Positions 16,625-24,142 of a stretch of DNA of 40,876 nucleotides are shown piece by piece. The notes under the pieces were generated by a model that had not been told where the DNA came from, searched no databases, and saw only the letters and a program-made list of their open reading frames with translations. Position 1 is the stretch's first letter; every line of letters begins with the position of its first letter. The stretch is taken from assembly GCA_016795065.1 (NCBI GenBank), contig JAEUIU010000024.1, forward strand, positions 1 to 40,876, written 5' to 3'. This stretch comes from Phycisphaerae bacterium (GTDB taxonomy: Bacteria > Planctomycetota > Phycisphaerae > Phycisphaerales > SM1A02). The position numbers were made by a program, and so were the translations under genes.

Positions 16625-16697
16625 AGCCACCCACGGGACTCGAACCCGTGACCTGAGCTTTACGAAAGCTCCGCTCTACCGGCTGAGCTAGGGTGGC
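16625..16697 (-). tRNA. tRNA-Thr (anticodon CGT)
   Basis: A complete 73-nt cloverleaf reads on the minus strand. The acceptor stem is GCCACCC/GGGTGGC and the D arm is AGCTCAGCCGGTAGAGC. The anticodon stem GAGCT/AGCTC has loop TTCGTAA, giving anticodon CGT for the threonine codon ACG. The T arm is CACGGGTTCGAGTCCCGTG. The discriminator base is T, and CCA is not encoded. Confidence 0.95.
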
Positions 16698-16978
16698 GTT
16701 GTCGAAACATGCTGCACGCGGTCGGAAGGCAGTGCCGCCTTGCTGGTCGAGCCGATCGGCCAATCGGCGGGGGCAACCGACGAGGAGGCCTCAGCGGTGC
16801 CGGCGACGACATGGATCGAGTCGAATGGGACTCCGAGCGCGAGCGAAAGAGTGTACACCAAGATCGCCCGAGACTACCCCATCCTGTTGGTGCTCGATGA
16901 TCCCTTCGCGCTGGCCGAGAGCGAAAGGCGGACGTGCACGAGAATATCCGACGCCCCCGACGGGGCCTGAGGATACTT

Positions 16979-17042
16979 GCGGTCGATTGGCGGTCGATTG
17001 GCGGTCGATTGGCGGTCGATTGGCGGTCGATTGGCGGTCGAC
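16979..17042 (+). repeat. 11-bp tandem array, nearly 6 units
   Basis: GCGGTCGATTG is repeated five times without a mismatch, followed by a sixth partial unit GCGGTCGAC. It starts 18 bp past the stop of the HEAT-repeat gene. There are no spacers between units, so it is not a CRISPR array. Confidence 0.95.
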
Positions 17043-17053
17043 GCCGGTCGACC
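17036..17053 (-). terminator. Small hairpin at the HEAT-repeat gene stop
   Basis: GGTCGAC, a GCCG loop and GTCGACC form a perfect 7-bp stem about 7 bases past the stop codon. The tandem array follows instead of a U-tract. It may help end transcription; the call is weak. Confidence 0.35.
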
Positions 17054-17059
17054 GGCGGG

Positions 17060-19381
17060 CTATCGGCCTTCGCCAGCCGGAGCGGCAGGCTGGGTGATGA
17101 GCTTGACCGTTTCGGCCGAACTCAGGTTCAGGGCACCGTGGAGTCGTCCGGCCGCCTCGGCCAGCGTTCCGGAGGAACCGGCCACCAGGCCGCGAAGAGT
17201 CTCGACCTGACGCGCTTCGGACTGGTTGCCGAATGTCCGGGCGCTTGTTGCCGCTCGACCGAGCAGCTCGATCTTCTCGCTCTCGTCTGTCGCCGTCAGG
17301 GCGGCATCGATCAACTTTCGCTGGGCTTCCGCACTCGGCAACAGTGCCAAGACATCCGCAACAAGAAGTCGCACGCCGCCCGAGCGGCTCGCGAGGGCAT
17401 CAAGCAGCGGCCGCTCCGCATCTTGGATCGAGAAGACTCCGCTTCGGGAGATCGCGATCTTCTTCAGCGTCTCGAGCGATCGCACTGTGTAATCAAGCGC
17501 TTCGTCCTCGACGATGCGTCCGCCCGACTGATGGGTGAAGGCGGCCTCCACGGCCTGCTTGAACCCTTCGTCGCTACCGTTGTTGGGCCAGACCACCACG
17601 CCCTGGTCGCGCTCAAAGGCGGCAGCTGCGGCGACGATGTCGGCCTCCTGCACGATGACCACGATCGGCGCTGCCGCTGTGCTGTTGGCGAGGCGGGCCG
17701 CGGCCACACCGGCCTTCACCGAGGCGAGGTCACCGGCGACGATCAGGACGTCCAAGCCGATCGAGGCATTGATTTCGGGCTCGAACTCCCCAAAGGTCGC
17801 GCCGCCGGCGAGGGTGGTGAAACCAATGCCGGCGAGCTTCGAAGAGATCTGTCGACGATCCTCTTCGGTCGTCGAGACGACTCCACCCACGACGGTGCCC
17901 GCGTCGCGCACCGCAGAGGCGAGGATCGGAACGATGGCAAAGTCGCCGGAGAAGGTCCGCTCGGGAAGGGCGTTGCCGATGGCGAGGGCCGCGTCGTACT
18001 GGACGCGCTTCTCGGGGTAGCGAAGGCTCTCGATGAGCGGCTGGCGTCCGCCGGAACCCGTCCCAGCACCGATGAGCGTGGCGGCGCCGGCGGTCTGTGC
18101 GATCGCGGCAATCGCGTCGCGAACAAGAGCGGTGTCGCGACGATCAATGGCAATGCCAAGGACTTCGCTGTCGGTTGCCGGGCCGGCGGCCATCGCGAAG
18201 AAGGCCGGCGAATGCGGTGATTGGCCAAAGATCGGATCGGTCAACCCATCCGGCAGACGATTCTCACGGCGAAGGTCTGCCGCTACATAGACCGCGAGAG
18301 CCGGGGCGTTCGCGGCGTTGTGGATCAGGGCCTGCTTCGAGGCCAGCATCGACATCACTTCGGCGAAGATCGCGGTCGGAACGGGCGTGGGAGCAAGCCC
18401 GCCGAAGGGGTCGTAGCTCCAGACGTTGTTGGTGGGTTCGCTCGGGTAGGAAACAAGCGACTCGTCCCCGTCGAAGAAACGGCGGGCAAGCTCGGCAAAT
18501 TGCGTGCTGACATCGTTGCTACCGCCCCCGATGCGGCCGACCGCACGCTCTGCGGCGAGCTTCACGTCGGTCGGGGTTCCGCTCGCACGAGCGACTTCCA
18601 AGAGGTATGGAAGCGCAGCGGGGTACCCGATTTCGCCCAGCATGTCGCAGACCTTCCGCTGATTGGTCGGATCAAGCTTGGAAAGAGCTGCGCAAAGTGG
18701 ATGCACGGCGTACCGGCGCATCTCCTCGATCACGCGGGTGGCGGCCACCTCGAGCCCGGCGTCCTTCCCGGTGGTGACAACCTTCAGGAGTTGCGGCATC
18801 GCGTATTCACCGGCGGCGGCGAGGCGCTCCTTGGCAAACATCTGCTGACGGAGGGTGCCAGTCAGGAGCGACACGGCGTCGGCGATGCGGCCCGGCTCGC
18901 GGGCAAGTTCCAACCGACCGTCGCGGAGCATCTGCTCGAAACGGATCGCCAGGTCAGCGACGCCTTCCATACCGCGACCGCGGATCATGACAGCATCGAA
19001 TCGCTCGCCGAGGTTCCGGCCATCGACGATCCGGGCAAGGTCGGCCGCGGTGAGGCCGCCATCGAGAAGAGCTTGAGCCTCCGAGGTCGCCGCTTCCGGC
19101 TTGGCGATGTTGATGTAGTGCAGGAACTGCTTGACGGCCGTCGCCTTGGCGTCGAGCTTCTCGTCGTCAATGGAGGTCGTCGTCTCGCCGGCCTGCGCGG
19201 CCATATGGCTCGCGGCTGGGCCAGCGGCTGGGCCAGCGGCTGGGCTCGCAGCCAAGACGACCGCGAAGGCATGAGTGGCGGCCAACGACATCGGTGCTGC
19301 GGTCGTCCCTCCCGTCACGGACAGCGTCGCAAGAAGCGTCGCTGCAGAGAGAACGGCACGAACGCGCAGGAAGGATCGCAT
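17060..19381 (-). CDS. Large secreted HEAT-repeat protein
   Basis: This is a 773-residue protein. The ATG at 19381 gives a signal peptide (MRSFLRVRAVLSAATLLATL.. to TTAAPM). The open frame continues upstream to 20179 but there codes unconserved Arg-rich sequence over the opposite-strand riboswitch. An Ala/Gly/Pro stretch from a 12-bp repeat follows the signal. The body is alpha-helical with HEAT-like repeats, for example AMPQLLKVVTTGKDAGLEVAATRVIEEM, PALPYLLEVARASG.PTDVKLAAERAVGRIG and PLIESLRYPEKRVQYDAALAIGNALPE. A central alpha/beta segment, GLDVLIVAGDLASVKAGVAAARLANSTAAAPIVVIVQE, resembles a degenerate receiver or periplasmic-binding fold. Homologous HEAT proteins are common in planctomycetes, and their role (scaffold or surface) is not known. 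The protein may act in the periplasm. It is transcribed away from the B12-riboswitch operon. Confidence 0.82.
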   Translation of the reverse strand: MRSFLRVRAVLSAATLLATLSVTGGTTAAPMSLAATHAFAVVLAASPAAGPAAGPAASHMAAQAGETTTSIDDEKLDAKATAVKQFLHYINIAKPEAATSEAQALLDGGLTAADLARIVDGRNLGERFDAVMIRGRGMEGVADLAIRFEQMLRDGRLELAREPGRIADAVSLLTGTLRQQMFAKERLAAAGEYAMPQLLKVVTTGKDAGLEVAATRVIEEMRRYAVHPLCAALSKLDPTNQRKVCDMLGEIGYPAALPYLLEVARASGTPTDVKLAAERAVGRIGGGSNDVSTQFAELARRFFDGDESLVSYPSEPTNNVWSYDPFGGLAPTPVPTAIFAEVMSMLASKQALIHNAANAPALAVYVAADLRRENRLPDGLTDPIFGQSPHSPAFFAMAAGPATDSEVLGIAIDRRDTALVRDAIAAIAQTAGAATLIGAGTGSGGRQPLIESLRYPEKRVQYDAALAIGNALPERTFSGDFAIVPILASAVRDAGTVVGGVVSTTEEDRRQISSKLAGIGFTTLAGGATFGEFEPEINASIGLDVLIVAGDLASVKAGVAAARLANSTAAAPIVVIVQEADIVAAAAAFERDQGVVVWPNNGSDEGFKQAVEAAFTHQSGGRIVEDEALDYTVRSLETLKKIAISRSGVFSIQDAERPLLDALASRSGGVRLLVADVLALLPSAEAQRKLIDAALTATDESEKIELLGRAATSARTFGNQSEARQVETLRGLVAGSSGTLAEAAGRLHGALNLSSAETVKLITQPAAPAGEGR
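19212..19247 (-). repeat. 12-bp tandem array, 3 units, in the HEAT-protein N-terminus
   Basis: GCGGCTGGGCCA occurs twice, then GCGGCTGGGCTC. It encodes the AAGPAAGPAA-like stretch right after the signal peptide of the HEAT-repeat protein, in frame. Confidence 0.85.
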
Positions 19382-19585
19382 CGGTAATGGCTCCGCGGAA
19401 GATTCGTCAGTAGGGGGACGCAAAAACGAAACGTAGGGTCCCGCCACGCCCGCATCGGAGGCACCGTCCACTGACAGAGCGGACGATGGCGCGGGAAGCC
19501 CGGAATGTACGGGAGCCTTGCCGAGGGTGTCAACGCATCGCGCGATATGGCTGACGACTTTCGCATGGGGCCTTTGAACCTCACG

Positions 19586-19591
19586 TATACT
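19586..19591 (+). promoter_or_regulatory. Possible -10 box ahead of the riboswitch
   Basis: TATACT is one base off the TATAAT consensus and sits about 100 bp upstream of the riboswitch core on the same strand, in a gene-free 633-bp gap. No good -35 hexamer at the proper spacing is visible, so this is a weak call. Confidence 0.25.
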
Positions 19592-19689
19592 CCCCCTCGC
19601 CGAGGCGTTCGATGACCGGATGTCATCGATGTCGCGGGAGCTCACGCTCCGCCCGGATTGCCTCGATCCCTCAGGTTTCCCTTGGGATC

Positions 19690-19970
19690 GTGCGACCGGA
19701 CCGAGTGGCCCGACGAGTTCCCGAGACAAGGGAAGGCGGTGAAATGCCGCCGCGGACGCGCCGCCGTAACGGGTGCGACAACCGTCGCACGTCGTGTCAC
19801 CAAAGCCACTGAGTCGACGCAGCACAACCGGCCCAACGCCCTTTCCTCCGCGTAGAGAACGCCGAATGGGCCAATGGAACGTCTCACGCTCCGCGTGGGA
19901 ATGCCTGCGAAGAACTCGGGAAGGCTGACACGGCACACCCGGAGCCGGAAGACCTTCCTCGGTGTCGCAC
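19690..19970 (+). promoter_or_regulatory. Cobalamin (vitamin B12) riboswitch
   Basis: Several conserved elements of the cobalamin aptamer occur in order on the plus strand. At 19728-19776 the core reads AGGGAAGGCGGTGAAATGCC, then GCCGCGGACGCGCCGCCGTAACGG, matching the GGGAA-CGGTG-AAAT-CCG / GCGGACGCGCCACTGTAA pattern. A GCCACTGAG element follows near 19806. At 19943-19958 AGCCGGAAGACCTTCC matches the B12 box (AGCCaGgAGACCtgCC). The ends GTGCGAC (19690-19696) and GTCGCAC (19964-19970) can close the P1 stem. It is about 280 nt, longer than typical, with extra sequence between the core and the B12 box. Cobalamin riboswitches normally repress when adenosyl- or methylcobalamin is abundant, so the genes that follow should be induced by B12 shortage. 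Confidence 0.88.
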
Positions 19971-19975
19971 ATATC

Positions 19976-20008
19976 CGCTGTCGGCGCGAATCCGACGGCG
20001 AGGAAGGG
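19976..20008 (+). promoter_or_regulatory. Expression-platform hairpin and SD of the riboswitch
   Basis: CGCTGTCGG and CCGACGGCG (19976-20000) form a 9-bp stem with a 7-base loop, right after the B12 box and ending next to the SD, AGGAAGGG (20001-20008). The SD lies 6 bases before the GTG start at 20015. No U-tract follows, so control at translation start (SD exposure) is more likely than termination. This is inferred from the arrangement. Confidence 0.6.
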
Positions 20009-20014
20009 CTCACC

Positions 20015-20938
20015 GTGCATCCCAGTTGTCTCCCGCGCCGCGCTCTCGCTGGCGTCCTCGTCACCGTTCCGATGGGGTCTTTTCCGCCATCCTCGGCGAC
20101 CGCCGAAACGCCGTTCGCGTCGAGCGTCGTGAGCTATGTCCCCGGCATCGGTGCCGCGGCCGCCTACACCAATCCCCAAGCCGCCCTTGGCTCCCCTGAG
20201 CGCATGACCGGCGACGGGTTCTCCCCGCAGGCGGTAACCCCCTTTCAGCCGGCCTTTCTCCCCAGCGAGATCGTCTCTCTTGGGATGGGCGGTTCACTCG
20301 TTCTGGCCTTCGATCACGACGTGTTGGACGATCCGGCCAACCCCTTTGGCCTCGACCTCATCGTCTTCGGAAACTCCTTCTGCGCCGACGCCCAGGCCCC
20401 GAACGGCGTCGTAGGTTCGATGTACTCCGAAGGCGGAACGATCTCGGTGAGTCCCGATGGAGTGTCGTGGACGACCGTGGTCGGCCTTGCTGCCGACGGA
20501 CCGCTGCCGACCTTGGGATTTCGCGACGTGACGCCGTACTCGACGACGCCCGGACGCGTGCTGACGGACTTCACCCGACCGGTCGATCCGGCTCAGAACG
20601 TCGAGGTCCTCGTCGGGGCCTCGTGGGAAGCGATCAACAACGCCTACGACGGATCCGGCGGAGGCGCCGCGATCGACATCGGATCGCTTGGGCTCACATC
20701 GATTCGGTTCGTTCGCGTGGAGGGAAACCGCGCCTTCGGATTCTCACCCGAGATCGATGCCGTCGCCGACGTCGCACCGCTTGCTCCCGTTGCTGATCTC
20801 GATGGCGACGGCGTCGTCGGCGCGGCGGACCTGGGCGTCTTGTTAGGTGGTTGGGGCGGTTCAGGCGTTGGCGATCTCAATGGCGACGGCGCGGTCGACG
20901 CCGGTGACCTCGCCATTCTGCTCGGGAGCTGGTCGTGA
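20015..20938 (+). CDS. B12-riboswitch-controlled secreted protein with dockerin-like tail
   Basis: This is a 307-residue protein. The GTG at 20015 is chosen because of the AGGAAGGG SD and because longer frames (for example from 19874) would run through the riboswitch. A signal peptide (LPRRALAGVLVTVPMGSF.. to SSATA) starts the protein. The mature part is a beta-sandwich-like domain with SVVSYVPGIGAAAAYTNPQAALG, EIVSLGMGGSLVLAFDHDV, DLIVFGNSFC and ISVSPDGVSWTTV. Planctomycete proteins of this kind are usually named only cell surface protein. The last 45 residues are two dockerin-like calcium-binding repeats, DLDGDGVVGAADLGVLLGGW and DLNGDGAVDAGDLAILLGSW. Its placement under a cobalamin riboswitch suggests a role in surface capture or transport of corrinoids; this is inference. 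The next gene overlaps its stop. Confidence 0.85.
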   Translation: MHPSCLPRRALAGVLVTVPMGSFPPSSATAETPFASSVVSYVPGIGAAAAYTNPQAALGSPERMTGDGFSPQAVTPFQPAFLPSEIVSLGMGGSLVLAFDHDVLDDPANPFGLDLIVFGNSFCADAQAPNGVVGSMYSEGGTISVSPDGVSWTTVVGLAADGPLPTLGFRDVTPYSTTPGRVLTDFTRPVDPAQNVEVLVGASWEAINNAYDGSGGGAAIDIGSLGLTSIRFVRVEGNRAFGFSPEIDAVADVAPLAPVADLDGDGVVGAADLGVLLGGWGGSGVGDLNGDGAVDAGDLAILLGSWS

Positions 20939-21765
20939 ACGGCGCTCACGGAAGAGGCGAGCATGCGGCCGGCGCACCCCGACAGTCATTCGGCTTCACG
21001 CTCATCGAGGTGTTAGCGATGGCGGTGGTAACCCTTGTCCTTCTCTCGCTGGCGGTGCCGGGTCTGGCGAGCGTGCGAGCGAGCGGACGAGGGGCGCAGT
21101 GCTCATCAAACCTCCGGCAGCTCGGCATGGCATCACTTCTCTATTCCAGCCACAACCGCGATCAGATGCCGGCGGCGGTTCTCTATCGGATCGTCGACGG
21201 CGGCCTGGCCACCGCCGCGTGGGATACCGAGCAGCGGCCCGATGGCTCGGTGCGACCCGGTCCGATCTGGAGCTACACCGATTCGCCGGGAGAGATCCTG
21301 CAATGCCCGGATTTCACCGGTCCGTCGACCTTCGGAAGCGATCCCTTCACCGGCTACAACTACAACACAAGCTACATCGGCGCCGAGGGGCGTTTCCCCG
21401 AACTCGGACCAGACGGTCAGTGGTTGGATGGGTGGAAGAACGCAAGACGAGGACTTCCTCCAAGCGCGCACCGAAGGACAAGCGAATGCGCGATCTTCGG
21501 TGACGCTGGTTGGAAGGGCGGCGCGAACAAGTTCATGCGTGCGCCTTCAGCAGATGTGGAGCAGGATCTCGGGATTGCGTATTCGGGCGGTCAGGCCTTT
21601 CGCCATCGCTCCTGTGCACACGTGGTCTATCTTGACGGACACGTGCGTCCATGCGACCGTTGTTGTGAAGGAATGCACGCCACGCCGGATCTGCTCGATG
21701 CCATCATGGGCGCTCCGGCGAACGGATTCCTGTCAGACGACGATTCCGCATACGACCCGCGCTGA
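20935..21765 (+). CDS. Prepilin-type protein (type II pseudopilin-like) with H-X9-DG-like motif
   Basis: This is a 276-residue protein. Its GTG start overlaps the stop of the preceding gene (GTGA), so the two are translationally coupled and share the B12 riboswitch. The N-terminus has a class III signal, QSFGFTLIEVLAMAVVTLVLLSLAVPG: prepilin peptidase would cut after Gly, leaving FTLIE with the conserved Glu at +5. A Cys/Asn segment, RGAQCSSNLRQLGMASLLYSSHNRDQMP, typical of planctomycete pseudopilins, follows. Near the C-terminus FRHRSCAHVVYLDGHVRPC resembles the H-X9-DG motif of planctomycete prepilin-like proteins. Six or more Cys residues are in the C-terminal half. Such proteins are thought to be surface or secretion-apparatus components. 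B12 control of one is unexpected. Confidence 0.87.
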   Translation: MNGAHGRGEHAAGAPRQSFGFTLIEVLAMAVVTLVLLSLAVPGLASVRASGRGAQCSSNLRQLGMASLLYSSHNRDQMPAAVLYRIVDGGLATAAWDTEQRPDGSVRPGPIWSYTDSPGEILQCPDFTGPSTFGSDPFTGYNYNTSYIGAEGRFPELGPDGQWLDGWKNARRGLPPSAHRRTSECAIFGDAGWKGGANKFMRAPSADVEQDLGIAYSGGQAFRHRSCAHVVYLDGHVRPCDRCCEGMHATPDLLDAIMGAPANGFLSDDDSAYDPR

Positions 21766-21801
21766 GCGGTTCATTCGCCCGCATCCGACCACCGATACCG
21801 C

Positions 21802-22065
21802 ATGCTTCACATCGACCGCTGCGTGTGCACGGACTGCACCTTCGAAGAGCTCAAGGAGCTCGCCGCGAAAAAGAACCTGGACTTCCGCGCTCTCTCGCGG
21901 GCGTCGGGCTGCGGCATGGGGTGCGGCCTCTGCACGCCGTACATCAAGGTGATGCTGGCCACCGGCGAGACGGTCTTCACCGAGATGCTGACCGAGGCCG
22001 ACGTCGCCCGCGAGGTGCGAAACGCCAAGAGCAACTCGCAGCGCACGCCGGAAAGCGCCACCTGA
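21802..22065 (+). CDS. BFD-like [2Fe-2S]-binding protein
   Basis: This is an 87-residue protein. Cys7, Cys9, Cys41 and Cys44 give the CxC-x31-CxxC arrangement of bacterioferritin-associated ferredoxin-like [2Fe-2S] domains; extra Cys residues are at 12 and 37. The sequence around them, RASGCGMGCGLCTPYIKVML, is typical of the helix-turn-helix BFD fold. In other bacteria Bfd releases iron from bacterioferritin, while related domains serve as electron-transfer modules. It starts 36 bp after the prepilin-like gene on the same strand with no SD, so it may be the third gene of the riboswitch operon or have its own start signal. A link to corrinoid reduction is possible but unsupported. A dispersed repeat follows it. 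Confidence 0.82.
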   Translation: MLHIDRCVCTDCTFEELKELAAKKNLDFRALSRASGCGMGCGLCTPYIKVMLATGETVFTEMLTEADVAREVRNAKSNSQRTPESAT

Positions 22066-22103
22066 CGGCGCAGGGCGCGTTCCGCCTTCGCCAAGCGAGT
22101 CGT

Positions 22104-22174
22104 TCGTATCGCTGCGGATACCGCTTCGTTGCAGCTTCCTCTTTGAAAGGGGAACTCTGCCTTTCCCTTCGCTC
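22104..22174 (+). repeat. Dispersed 71-bp repeat, copy B
   Basis: It matches copy A (10317-10387, opposite strand) at 65 of 71 positions. The 17-bp motif ACTTTCGCCACGGGCTG at 22188-22204 follows and also occurs unchanged at 10441-10457 on the plus strand. So the two parts are in opposite relative orientation at the two loci. It fills the gap between the convergent BFD-like and mutL genes. Confidence 0.8.
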
Positions 22175-22209
22175 TCGCTACCAGAGCACTTTCGCCACGG
22201 GCTGTAGTG

Positions 22210-24030
22210 TTAGCAGCGTCCGAACTGCCGCTCCAAGTCGCGGATTGAGATGCGCAGGCTGGTCGGACGCCCATGCGGGCAGTTCGTCGATCGCTCGATC
22301 CGCTCGCGCGAGGCCAGGAGATCGCGCAACTCCTCCAGCGAGAGCCGGTCGCCGGCCTTGATCGCCGCCTTGCAGGCCATCATGTCCAGCACCTCGGAGA
22401 GGGCAGCTTCCGAGCCGCCCGCATCACCGTCGGTACTCTTGGCAAGGAGCTCCCGCACGAACGGGGCCACGTCGACGCCTCGCTCCAGCAGGAAGCTCGG
22501 GAAGGCGTGCACGGCGATCGATCGGGGACCGGCCGCTGCCAGTTCGAGACCGATGCGTTCGCAGAGGGACTCGAGGTCGCCGAGCACTTCCAGCTCGGAT
22601 CCGGTCACCTCGAGCACCGTCGGCAAGAGGAGGCGTTGCTTCTCGAGGTTTCCCTTGGCGATTCGCTCCAGGAGGCGCTCGAACATGACTCGCTCATGCA
22701 AGGCGTGCTGGTCAACGATGAGGAGCCCCTGTTCGTCCTGGGTCACGACAAACGAGGAATGGACCTGGAGGATCTCGACCGCCCGAACCGGGGTCGGGAG
22801 CGACGCGGGTGCGTCGACCAGTCCGATCGTGGGAAGCGGTCCCAATCGATCCCGCGCTTCCCGGTAGTCGATGGGCTGGACGGAGCTCCGCATCGGCGTG
22901 TGTGCGGCTCCGCCCACGGTAAACGGCCCGGTGAAGGTCGTGAAGGGCGTCTCCTTCGGCTCGCCAAACGCCGGCGCGGAACCATTCCCCCCCGCCGTTT
23001 CCGATGGATGACCAAGGGCAAACGCTGGAACAAGATCGGCCAAACGCAGGGACCGACGAACCGCCCGCAGGACGGCCTGATGGACTGCAGAAGGCTGTCG
23101 GAAGCGCACTTCGGTCTTGGCCGGGTGCACGTTGACGTCCACTTCCCGCGGGTCCATCTCGAGGAAGAGGACCGCCAGCGGCGAACGGGCCGGTTCAATC
23201 AGCCCGCGGTAGGCCTCGCGCAGGGCGTGAAGGATGGCACGGTCGGCGATGGGCCGGCCGTTGAGATGGATGCGAACGTGCTTTGCGCTGGGCTTGGCCA
23301 ATTCCGGGAGCCCAAGCAGGCCCCAAACGGTGATTCCGCCATCAAGCGCATCGGTCACCAGGAGTTTCGGCTCGATCTCGCGGCCGATGACATCGAGGGT
23401 GCGCCGTCGCGGGTCGTCGGTGGCAGGCAAGTCCAGCAACGTTCGCCCGTCCGAGCGCAGCAGAAACGCCACCTGAGGATGGGAAAGCGCGAGACTCTCA
23501 ACGACATCGGCGATTCGTCCGCCTTCGGTCCCCTCCGACTTCAGGAACTTCCTTCGGGCAGGCGTGTTGAAGAAGAGCGTTCGCACCACCACGCTGGTGC
23601 CAGGCGGACCAGACGCCGGGCGCGGGCCGGTGATCGCGTCGCCTTCGACGAGCAACTCGGCCGCGGCATCGCTGGTTCGCTGGCGCGAGAGGATTGACAG
23701 CCGTGAGACGCTGGCGATGGAGGCGAGCGCCTCGCCTCGAAAGCCCATCGTACCGATGGCCACGAGATCTTCCGGACGAGCGATCTTGCTGGTGGCATGC
23801 GGCGCCACGGCTAGCGTCAGTTCGTCGGGCGGAATGCCCGAACCATCGTCGGTCACTCGGATGAGTTCGCGTCCGCCTCCTTCGATGGCCACCTCGATCC
23901 GGGTGGCGCCCGCATCAAGGGCGTTCTCGACCAGTTCCTTGACCACGCTCGCCGGTCGCTCCACCACCTCGCCGGCGGCGATCTGGTTCACGAGGAGAGT
24001 CGGCAGGACGCGAATCGGCATCGTCGGCAT
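22210..24030 (-). CDS. mutL: DNA mismatch repair protein MutL (endonuclease type)
   Basis: This is a 606-residue protein. The N-terminal GHKL ATPase has ENALDAG (35-41), DDGSGI (61-66), GFRGEAL (96-102) and the SGPPGTSVVVRTLFFNTPARRKFL loop. The VNVHPAKTEVRF motif ends the transducer domain near 310. A poorly conserved linker (330-420) leads to the C-terminal dimerisation domain. This contains DQHALHERVMFE at 440-451, the metal-binding endonuclease motif, plus ACKAAIKAGDRLS and CPHGRPT. That means this MutL nicks DNA itself, as in bacteria lacking MutH. The start at 24030 gives the usual MPIRVLP beginning; ATG 24021 is an alternative. It is divergent from the phosphatase gene across 112 bp. 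Confidence 0.96.
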   Translation of the reverse strand: MPTMPIRVLPTLLVNQIAAGEVVERPASVVKELVENALDAGATRIEVAIEGGGRELIRVTDDGSGIPPDELTLAVAPHATSKIARPEDLVAIGTMGFRGEALASIASVSRLSILSRQRTSDAAAELLVEGDAITGPRPASGPPGTSVVVRTLFFNTPARRKFLKSEGTEGGRIADVVESLALSHPQVAFLLRSDGRTLLDLPATDDPRRRTLDVIGREIEPKLLVTDALDGGITVWGLLGLPELAKPSAKHVRIHLNGRPIADRAILHALREAYRGLIEPARSPLAVLFLEMDPREVDVNVHPAKTEVRFRQPSAVHQAVLRAVRRSLRLADLVPAFALGHPSETAGGNGSAPAFGEPKETPFTTFTGPFTVGGAAHTPMRSSVQPIDYREARDRLGPLPTIGLVDAPASLPTPVRAVEILQVHSSFVVTQDEQGLLIVDQHALHERVMFERLLERIAKGNLEKQRLLLPTVLEVTGSELEVLGDLESLCERIGLELAAAGPRSIAVHAFPSFLLERGVDVAPFVRELLAKSTDGDAGGSEAALSEVLDMMACKAAIKAGDRLSLEELRDLLASRERIERSTNCPHGRPTSLRISIRDLERQFGRC

Positions 24031-24142
24031 GGTATCTCGCACACGCCGAACTGAACCGAACGCACACACCGTCCGGTTAGGATGCCGCGGCGCAGCATGG
24101 ATGCTCCGAGGGTGGGCGAAGGGTCCGCTCGGAGCCCCACGG

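Larger units (their letters stand above)
16698..17059. other. Gene-free stretch with 11-bp array
   Basis: Between the tRNA gene and the HEAT-repeat gene stop there is no supported gene. Short open frames exist but overlap the array and lack an SD. The notable contents are the 11-bp tandem array at 16979-17042 and a hairpin at 17036-17053. Confidence 0.6.

Noticed and set aside
16979..17042. CRISPR-like repetition
   Set aside because: The units are 11 bp and directly adjacent without spacers, and there are no cas genes. It is a simple tandem array.
19874..20014. ATG start at 19874 for the B12-regulated protein
   Set aside because: It lies within the aptamer. GTG 20015 has a good SD and begins a proper signal peptide.
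17060..20179. HEAT-repeat gene extended to an upstream start at 20179 (1039 codons)
   Set aside because: The extension is Arg-rich, unconserved and antisense to the riboswitch and the start of the surface protein. A signal peptide begins at 19381.
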